NCBI GenBank assembly: GCA_937973565.1
Contig: CALJKQ010000043.1
Location: 1-5,507, forward strand
Direction: 5' to 3'
Length of the DNA stretch: 5,507 bases
Source of the DNA: an uncultured Saprospiraceae bacterium
GTDB lineage: Bacteria; Bacteroidota; Bacteroidia; Chitinophagales; Saprospiraceae
Of the stretch, positions 1 through 5,507 are shown piece after piece. A model generated the notes under the pieces. It was not told the origin of the DNA. It did no database searches and saw only the letters and a list, made by a program, of their open reading frames with translations. Each line of letters starts with the position of its first letter. Within the stretch, counting starts at the first letter, position 1. The position numbers were made by a program, and so were the translations under genes.

Positions 1-1982
1 ATGGGGTGAAGATCAATTCCATCATCCGGGATATGCAAATCCTGGTACGCAACTGCAACACTACCCCACCCATCATCGAGGTGATGGATGAGCTGTGCGT
101 GGTGGCCGGCACTACCATCCGCCTGCCCATCAAAGTCAACGACAAAGACGTGGGTCAAAAAGTAAAACTAACGGCCACAGGAGGTCCCTTTGTGGCTGTA
201 GACGGTGCCCAACTCATTGCACCTGAGGAATTCGCTGCCGTGCCATTTGAAGGAGAACTATTCTGGCAGACAACCTGCAACCATATTTCGGGAGAATACT
301 ATCAGATCGTACTCAAGGCCATTGACAATGCGTTTGGTGATACGTTTGGACTGGCCACCCTCAAGACGATACGCATCAAAGTGGTAGGACCTGCTGTCGA
401 AAATCTGAAAGCTGAAACCGTGGGAACCGATCAGGTACGCCTCAGCTGGGATCTTCCTTACGACTGCGACCAAACCAAAGACGATTACTTTTTTGGCTTT
501 TCAGTATGGCGGCGGGAGCAGTCTTATGAACTAATGGTCGACAGTTGCAATCCGGGTACCTTGTTTCCCAATTATACGAGGCTCATCTTCAGTACGAGGG
601 AAAGCAGTGGCAACAGCTATGTTTTTCTGGATAAAAATCTTAAACCCAACACCACGTATTGCTATCGGGTATTGGCAGAATTTGCTTTGAAGACATCTAC
701 GGGCAATCCCTTCCGCAAAGTAGAAAGCCTGCCTTCTGAAGAGGTGTGCCTGATGCTGCGGAGAGACATACCCCTGTTTGTGAAGACAAGTGTAGAGACC
801 ACTGCCATCAATTCAGGTGCAATGCAACTCAGGTGGACCAAGCCGTTGACACGTGATTTTGATACCCTAACCTTTACCCCACCCTATGTCACAGAGCTAT
901 ACCACCGTCCTTACGGAGCTGCGAATTTCACGCCTGTGGCTGGTTCTCAAAAGACGGCTTCCGGCTTTCAATCGTGGATAGATACGAGCTACCTTCATAC
1001 CGAACTCAATACCCAGGGCACCGGACATGAATACGATTTGAAATTCTTTTATAATGGAATCACTCCTTATGGTGATGTTCCGGATGCAGGCTCTGTGTTT
1101 TTGCAAATCGAGGCGGGTGACAATAAAAATAAGCTGAGCTGGACAGCTGCCACACCGTGGAGCAATCGCTTGTATCGAATCATTCGCGAAAACAGCACGG
1201 GTGCATGGGAAGAGATTGGCATAACACGTACCTCCCAATACACAGACGAAGGTATTGTCAATGGGCAGAATTACTGCTATCGGGTAGAGTCTATCGGCAG
1301 CTATGCCATTGATCAGATCGAGGATCCAATCGTGAATTTTTCGCAAAGAGTATGTTCCATCCCGGTCGATAATGAGGCACCTTGTGTACAGGTACTCAAC
1401 ATAACCACTATTTGTGAATCGAACAACTTCGACCCTAAAGACCTGAGAAATGTGTTGCGCTGGGAAAGTCCCAACTCTTGCAATGATGATGAAGCACCGG
1501 ATCTTTACAACGTCTATTTCAAACCCATAAGCACGGATACTTTCGAGTTGATTGCAGAGGTGTCGGGGGCTACCAATACTTTTTACCACCTGCCCGATTC
1601 CAACGATATCTCGGGTTGCTACCGGGTGAGCGCTCTGGATAAGGCCAAAAATGAGAGCGCCTTATCAACCGAAGTTTGTGTGGAAAATTGCCCGGTTTAT
1701 GAGCTGCCCAATACTTTCACGCCCAACAGCGATGGGAAAAATGAACTTTTTGTGCCGTTAAAAAATTATTTTATACACACCATAGAGATGCGTATTTTCA
1801 ATGAATGGGGTAATCTCATATATACAACCAACGACCCTAAAATCAACTGGAACGGCAAGGATATGGCCGGTAAAGATGTGGGAGATGGTTCCTATTACTA
1901 TCATTGCACATTACAAGTAAAAACCAGTGATGGCATTTCTAAATTCAAGGACTTAAAAGGATTTATCAACGTTTTACGCTAA
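1..1982 (+). CDS. Large secreted multidomain protein with type B T9SS C-terminal sorting domain (5' partial)
   Basis: This is the C-terminal part of a cell-surface or secreted protein exported by the type IX secretion system. The reading frame is open to the window edge (codons begin at position 3). The GTG at position 6 is not a believable start: no signal peptide follows, and the first residues are already mid-domain. Counting from that GTG as residue 1: residues ~1-127 resemble a repeat found in large Bacteroidota surface proteins (RDMQILV, CVVAGTTIRLPI, LTATGGPF, FWQTTCNHISG, YYQIVLKAID); ~128-250, ~255-360, ~360-455 and ~457-560 look like fibronectin type III-like beta-sandwiches, three of them with a YCYRV or GCYRV strand; ~563-658 is the sorting domain (LPNTFTPNSDGKNE, RIFNEWGNLIY, WNGKDMAGKDVGDGSYYY, GFINVLR), of the gliding motility-associated C-terminal type (TIGR04131/CHU_C). 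By family knowledge this domain directs passage across the outer membrane and surface attachment. No catalytic domain is visible, so adhesion or a structural role is only a guess. The last base of the stop codon is the first base of ribE. Confidence 0.88.
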   Translation, partial: GVKINSIIRDMQILVRNCNTTPPIIEVMDELCVVAGTTIRLPIKVNDKDVGQKVKLTATGGPFVAVDGAQLIAPEEFAAVPFEGELFWQTTCNHISGEYYQIVLKAIDNAFGDTFGLATLKTIRIKVVGPAVENLKAETVGTDQVRLSWDLPYDCDQTKDDYFFGFSVWRREQSYELMVDSCNPGTLFPNYTRLIFSTRESSGNSYVFLDKNLKPNTTYCYRVLAEFALKTSTGNPFRKVESLPSEEVCLMLRRDIPLFVKTSVETTAINSGAMQLRWTKPLTRDFDTLTFTPPYVTELYHRPYGAANFTPVAGSQKTASGFQSWIDTSYLHTELNTQGTGHEYDLKFFYNGITPYGDVPDAGSVFLQIEAGDNKNKLSWTAATPWSNRLYRIIRENSTGAWEEIGITRTSQYTDEGIVNGQNYCYRVESIGSYAIDQIEDPIVNFSQRVCSIPVDNEAPCVQVLNITTICESNNFDPKDLRNVLRWESPNSCNDDEAPDLYNVYFKPISTDTFELIAEVSGATNTFYHLPDSNDISGCYRVSALDKAKNESALSTEVCVENCPVYELPNTFTPNSDGKNELFVPLKNYFIHTIEMRIFNEWGNLIYTTNDPKINWNGKDMAGKDVGDGSYYYHCTLQVKTSDGISKFKDLKGFINVLR

Positions 1983-2587
1983 TGTTTTCAGGAATCATAG
2001 AAAAAACGGCCCGAGTGCTGGCCATTGAAAGTGATGGGAGTAACCGTCATTTCACCCTCGAAAATCCGTTTGGTGATGAGGTGTATATTGACCAGTCGAT
2101 CGCCCACAATGGCACTTGCCTCACCCTGGTAGCTATCGACGAAGATAATAAGCACTATACGGTAACGGCTGTAAAAGAAACCCTGGACAAGACCAACCTG
2201 GGTTCATGGCAAACAGGTACCCTGGTTAATATTGAACGCTGTATTCGGGCTGATGCGCGCATGGACGGCCATTTTGTGCAGGGCCATGTGGATATTACAT
2301 CAGATTGCCTGAATGTTGAAGATGAAGATGGAAGCTGGCGATTTACCTTTGCCCTGCCTGCGGATTACCGGCATCTGGTGGTAGACAAGGGCAGCATTGC
2401 CATCAATGGTACGAGCCTTACGGTGATTCTGGATAAAAAGAGACCGGACCTTTTTCAGGTTGCCATCATCCCCTATACGTATGAGCATACCAATTTTCAT
2501 ACCCTACAGAAGGGCGATAAAGTTAATTTAGAGTTTGATATACTCGGCAAGTATATGAGCCGTTTTGTAGAGGTTATAAAGGGGTAA
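1982..2587 (+). CDS. ribE: Riboflavin synthase, alpha chain
   Basis: Cytoplasmic enzyme that dismutates two 6,7-dimethyl-8-ribityllumazine molecules into riboflavin and a pyrimidinedione, the last step of riboflavin synthesis; the family works as a homotrimer. The 201-residue length is normal. It shows the usual two lumazine-binding barrels: the N-terminal one (~1-96) opens with the diagnostic MFSGIIE and contains SIAHNGTCLTL (39-49); the C-terminal one (~97-190) begins at GHFVQGHVD (96-104) and contains INGTSLTV (141-148) and IPYTYEHTNF (164-173). The end, VNLEFDILGKYMSRF, is typical. By alignment from memory to E. coli, Phe2, Ser39, Cys46 and His102 match Phe2, Ser41, Cys48 and His102, while Asn142 stands where E. 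coli has Asp143. The start is fixed by the conserved MFSGII; its ATG overlaps the upstream TAA by one base and has no Shine-Dalgarno sequence, suggesting termination-reinitiation coupling. No FMN riboswitch precedes it. The symbol is ribE in E. coli usage (ribC in older E. coli literature). Confidence 0.96.
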   Translation: MFSGIIEKTARVLAIESDGSNRHFTLENPFGDEVYIDQSIAHNGTCLTLVAIDEDNKHYTVTAVKETLDKTNLGSWQTGTLVNIERCIRADARMDGHFVQGHVDITSDCLNVEDEDGSWRFTFALPADYRHLVVDKGSIAINGTSLTVILDKKRPDLFQVAIIPYTYEHTNFHTLQKGDKVNLEFDILGKYMSRFVEVIKG

Positions 2588-2627
2588 CAATTGGACTTGG
2601 CAATTGGTAACATAATGCAATTTTACC
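2583..2627. repeat. Cluster of short repeated words just after ribE
   Basis: GGTAAC occurs at 2583-2588 and 2606-2611, CAATTGG at 2588-2594 and 2601-2607, and a further CAATT at 2618-2622. GGTAA (2606-2610) can also pair with TTACC (2623-2627) across a 12-base loop, a weak hairpin. The cluster starts within the ribE stop codon. The rest of the intergenic stretch up to the terminator (2628-2738) is AT-rich, with a seven-T run at 2645-2651 and a 7-base direct repeat AATTAAG at 2664-2670 and 2673-2679; no gene is seen in it. The repeats are visible but could be chance in AT-rich sequence; no function is claimed. Confidence 0.35.
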
Positions 2628-2733
2628 TTAAAAAGGAAGTAGTGTTTTTTTAATCATTTAGAGAATTAAGGAAATTAAGCGAGGCACTCAGTCTCAAGAT
2701 TTGTGTGTATCGGTATAAAACTTAGCGAAGGAT

Positions 2734-2771
2734 AAAAAAAAAGAGGCGGGTCTTTGGGATCCGCCTCTTTT
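2734..2771 (-). terminator. Rho-independent terminator of rpoC, probably bidirectional
   Basis: The arms 2739-2753 and 2757-2771 form a 15-bp stem with two G-U type pairs (2750/2760 and 2753/2757) and a three-base loop; its GC-rich core is GAGGCGG at 2743-2749 against CCGCCTC at 2761-2767. Read on the minus strand, it begins about 22 bases after the rpoC stop and ends in nine T (complement of the A run 2734-2742), a classic intrinsic terminator. Read on the plus strand, the 3' arm ends in only four T followed by ATGTT, so it may also stop ribE transcripts, less efficiently. Its place between convergent genes fits this double use. Confidence 0.9.
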
Positions 2772-2792
2772 ATGTTAAAACTCAAAAGGAGT

Positions 2793-5507
2793 TTATTCTA
2801 CTTCTGTTTCTACTTCTTCCTCCACTTCTGCTTCATTGACGTTTCTCACGCCCATGTTGCGGAATATTTTGGTACCGGTACCGGCAGGAATCAGTTTACC
2901 TACGATGACGTTTTCTTTCAGACCATTGAGGTAGTCGGTCTTACCGCTCATGGCAGCAGAGCTCAATACCTTGGTGGTTTCCTGGAAGGATGCGGCAGAG
3001 ATCCATGAGTAAGTACCCAAAGAAGCCCTGGTGATACCCTGCAACAAAGGTCTGGAAGTAGCAGCCAGTGCATCCCTTACTTCGATGGTCTTTTTGTCGT
3101 TTCTCTTCAGGAAGGAGTTTTCTTCCCTCAACTGACGGATGGAAACTATCTGACCTACGTGGTAACGGTTAGATTCACCCGCATCGGTTACAACCTTCTT
3201 GTCGAAAATGTAATCGTTTTGCTCGAGGAATTCGTGTCTGGTAACGGCTTCTCCTTCGAGGAAGGTAGTATCTCCCGGTTCAACGATTTCAACGTCACGC
3301 ATCATTTGTCTTACGATTACTTCGATGTGTTTGTCGTTGATGTTGATACCCTGTGAGCGGTAAACTTCCTGAACGCCATTTACAAGGTAGGATTGTACCG
3401 CAAATGGGCCTTTGATATCCAGGATGTCCATTGGAGATACAGCGCCGTCTGTGATCGGATTACCTGCTCTCACGAAGTCTCCTTCCTGAACAAGCATGTG
3501 CCTTGACAAACCAACGAGGTATTTCCTCCTTTGTCCTGTTTTTTCGTCGTCGATGAAGATTTCCCTGTTTCCTCTCTTGATCTTACCAAAAGTGATGATA
3601 CCATCGATTTCTGCTACGGTAGCAGGGTTGGATGGGTTTCTGGCTTCGAACAATTCGGTAACCCTTGGAAGACCACCCGTGATATCCTGGATCTTACCCA
3701 AACTTCTTGGGATCTTCACCATCTTTTGTCCTGCCTGGATTTCAGCTCCATCTTCGATAGAGATGTAGGCACCAACCGGCAATGAGTAAACTTTCAACTC
3801 TTCACCTGCAGGAGAAATGATTCGGATAACCGGAATCTTCTTCTTGTTTTTTGGTTCGATGATCACCTTGTCGGCATAACCGGTCTGGTCGTCTCTTTCC
3901 ACACGGTAAGTTACACCTTCTTCGATGCCTTCAAACTGAGCAATACCCTTGAATTCTGAGATGATCACGTTGTTGAATGGATCCCATTCGCAGATCACAT
4001 CACCCTTCACTACTTTCTGATTGTTTTTAACTTTCAGGTCGGAACCGTAAGGGATGTGGTGGGTGTTGAACACCTTGCCCGTCTCCGCGTCAACGATCCT
4101 GATTTCTCCGGATCTTGAAAGTACAACGGTAGCCTGATCGGTGCCTTCGGTAACCTTGATGTTGTCGAACTCGATCTTTCCTTCAAACTTGGAAACGATT
4201 TCAGACTCTGTCTTGGATACGGAGGCAATACCACCCACGTGGAACGTCCTCAGGGTAAGCTGTGTACCCGGTTCACCGATGGACTGTGCGGCAATGATGC
4301 CCACTGCATCTCCGGTCTCGGCAATCCTTCCGTTTGCAAGGTTTTTACCGTAACACTTGGCGCACACTCCGCTCTTGGTCTCACAAGTAAGTACCGAACG
4401 AATGGTAACGCTTTCGATACCGGACTCCTCGATTCTGTGTGCAATTTCGTCGCTGATGTATTCTCCTGCTTCCAGGATGATTTCGTCAGTAACCGGATCA
4501 ACAATCGAGTATAAAGTAAACCTGCCTACAATTCTGGATGAAAGGTTTTCGATCACGCTTTCATTGTCTTTGAGGGCTGATGTTTCGATACCCCTTAAGG
4601 TATCGCAGTCGTTTTCTGTAATGATTACATCCTGTGCCACGTCAACCAACCTTCTGGTAAGGTAACCGGCATCGGCCGTTTTCAAAGCCGTATCCGCAAG
4701 ACCCTTACGGGCACCGTGCGTAGAGATGAAGTATTCCAAAACCGAAAGTCCTTCGAGGAAGTTGGAAAGGATTGGGTTTTCGATGATGGCACCGCCGGTA
4801 TCACCCGACTTTCTTGGTTTTGCCATCAAGCCCCTCAAACCGGCCAACTGCTTGATCTGTTGCTTTGAACCCCTGGCGCCTGAATCGAGCATCATAAACA
4901 CGGAATTGAATCCGCCTTTGTGCTGCGACAATTCGCGCATCAGGTTTTCTGTAATCATGTTGTCGGCAAATGTCCACTTGTCGATAACCTGGTTGTAACG
5001 CTCATTGGGCGTAATCAGACCCATGTTGTAGTTGTCCCACACTTCGTCTACTTCTGCCTGTGCATCGATGAGCGTCTGCTCTTTGATAGACGGCGTGATC
5101 AGGTCTCCCAGGTTGAAGGACAAACCTCCTTTGAATGACCAGAAGAAGCCCAGTTCCTTGATATCGTCGAGGAATTGTGCCGTTGCGTGGAAGTCGGTTC
5201 TGATGATGATATCCGAGATTACCTTCTTGAGGTTCTTCTTGGTCATCAGGATGTTGATGAAAGGTACGCTGGCGGGTACGGCTTCATTGAAGATTACCCT
5301 ACCTACGGTGGTTTCTACCAGGCCTATGCCTATAGATCCATCCTCCTTCTGTACTCTTGACTTAACGTGGATAGGTGCGTGAAGATCGATCTTACCTTCG
5401 TTGAAAGCAATCATCACTTCTTCGGCAGAATAAAATTTCATGCCGGCTCCTTTAACTTGTCCTTTTCTGGCTTTGGTCAGGTAATACAAGCCCAAAACCA
5501 TGTCCTG
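2793..5507 (-). CDS. rpoC: DNA-directed RNA polymerase subunit beta' (5' partial)
   Basis: C-terminal 904 residues of the beta' subunit, which forms one side of the RNA polymerase cleft. The frame stays open through the right edge, where it reads QDMVLGLYYLTK, matching the E. coli QDVVLGLYYMTR region; roughly the first 500 residues, including the NADFDGD magnesium loop, lie outside. Counting the Met at 5501 as residue 1: SGARGS and LAGLRGLMAKP (207-229) belong to the F-loop region; the bridge helix (~254-290) carries FISTHGARKGLADTALKT; the second zinc site is Cys299, Cys373, Cys380, Cys383, with the same 74-residue first gap as E. coli Cys814-Cys888; the trigger loop (~398-425) contains AAQSIGEPGTQLTLRTFHVGG. 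About 175 residues (~426-600) then separate it from ITGGLPRVTELFEAR, the position of the E. coli SI3 insertion. The conserved end (SFQETTKVLSSAA, LKENVIVGKLIPAGTG) is followed by an acidic tail. All key residues in view are intact. rpoB would be expected just upstream, beyond the right edge. Confidence 0.98.
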   Translation of the reverse strand, partial: QDMVLGLYYLTKARKGQVKGAGMKFYSAEEVMIAFNEGKIDLHAPIHVKSRVQKEDGSIGIGLVETTVGRVIFNEAVPASVPFINILMTKKNLKKVISDIIIRTDFHATAQFLDDIKELGFFWSFKGGLSFNLGDLITPSIKEQTLIDAQAEVDEVWDNYNMGLITPNERYNQVIDKWTFADNMITENLMRELSQHKGGFNSVFMMLDSGARGSKQQIKQLAGLRGLMAKPRKSGDTGGAIIENPILSNFLEGLSVLEYFISTHGARKGLADTALKTADAGYLTRRLVDVAQDVIITENDCDTLRGIETSALKDNESVIENLSSRIVGRFTLYSIVDPVTDEIILEAGEYISDEIAHRIEESGIESVTIRSVLTCETKSGVCAKCYGKNLANGRIAETGDAVGIIAAQSIGEPGTQLTLRTFHVGGIASVSKTESEIVSKFEGKIEFDNIKVTEGTDQATVVLSRSGEIRIVDAETGKVFNTHHIPYGSDLKVKNNQKVVKGDVICEWDPFNNVIISEFKGIAQFEGIEEGVTYRVERDDQTGYADKVIIEPKNKKKIPVIRIISPAGEELKVYSLPVGAYISIEDGAEIQAGQKMVKIPRSLGKIQDITGGLPRVTELFEARNPSNPATVAEIDGIITFGKIKRGNREIFIDDEKTGQRRKYLVGLSRHMLVQEGDFVRAGNPITDGAVSPMDILDIKGPFAVQSYLVNGVQEVYRSQGININDKHIEVIVRQMMRDVEIVEPGDTTFLEGEAVTRHEFLEQNDYIFDKKVVTDAGESNRYHVGQIVSIRQLREENSFLKRNDKKTIEVRDALAATSRPLLQGITRASLGTYSWISAASFQETTKVLSSAAMSGKTDYLNGLKENVIVGKLIPAGTGTKIFRNMGVRNVNEAEVEEEVETEVE

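Noticed and set aside
6..8. GTG as the start of the surface protein
   Set aside because: The frame is open to the window edge, no signal peptide follows, and the first residues are already part of a domain, so the true start lies outside.
897..1589. 230-codon open frame on the minus strand inside the surface-protein gene
   Set aside because: It is antisense to a clearly coding frame with recognisable domains, its translation resembles no family I know, it has many scattered Cys, Arg and Ile as expected from a reversed frame, and no start context supports it.
1900..1982. FMN riboswitch or separate promoter for ribE
   Set aside because: The bases before ribE are the coding end of the surface-protein gene, including conserved sorting-domain residues; no riboswitch-like conserved blocks are seen and no convincing promoter motif could be defended.
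2615..2653. 12-codon open frame in the intergenic stretch
   Set aside because: It is too short, overlaps an AT-rich stretch with a T run, and has no support beyond a start and a stop.
2588..2792. A small gene downstream of rpoC on the minus strand
   Set aside because: In other Bacteroidota, as I recall, a small DUF3467 gene often follows rpoC, but here the terminator comes about 22 bases after the stop and no coding frame is seen beyond it.
2871..2882. Perfect 12-base palindrome GGTACCGGTACC
   Set aside because: It lies in the conserved rpoC codons for Gly-Thr-Gly-Thr in IPAGTGT, so the symmetry follows from the protein sequence.
4239..5382. Several plus-strand open frames of 70-116 codons opposite rpoC
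   Set aside because: All lie inside highly conserved rpoC sequence, and their translations are low-quality mirrors of that frame with no recognisable domain.

Overview
The window looks like chromosomal DNA from a member of the Bacteroidota, most probably a Cytophagales-like lineage. Three things point there: a secreted multidomain protein ending in a type B (gliding-motility-associated, CHU_C-like) type IX secretion sorting domain, which is essentially confined to this phylum; an RNA polymerase beta' subunit whose sequence details (LTLRTFHVGG trigger loop, short glycine-rich insert before the bridge helix, SI3-type insertion) fit Bacteroidota; and the lack of Shine-Dalgarno sequence at the one native start visible. 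The order-level placement is inference.

Layout. Positions 1-1982 (+) hold the C-terminal ~659 residues of a large secreted cell-surface protein whose 5' end lies left of the window. Positions 1982-2587 (+) hold a complete riboflavin synthase alpha-chain gene (ribE), which starts inside the stop codon of the preceding gene (TAATG). Positions 2588-2792 are a short intergenic stretch with a cluster of short AT-rich repeats and, near its right end, a strong hairpin. Positions 2793-5507 (-) hold the C-terminal 904 residues of rpoC, whose 5' end lies right of the window. ribE and rpoC converge on the hairpin, which reads as the rpoC terminator (nine-U tract on the minus strand) and probably also stops transcription coming from ribE.

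How the genes relate. The surface protein and ribE appear to be cotranscribed and translationally coupled, although no functional link between a surface protein and flavin synthesis is evident. The rpoC gene is an unrelated housekeeping gene, normally the end of a rplJL-rpoBC operon that would continue to the right. No RNA gene, mobile element, CRISPR array, phage gene or defence system is visible. I do not see an undescribed biological system here; the findings are modest, with the TAATG coupling the most worth checking.
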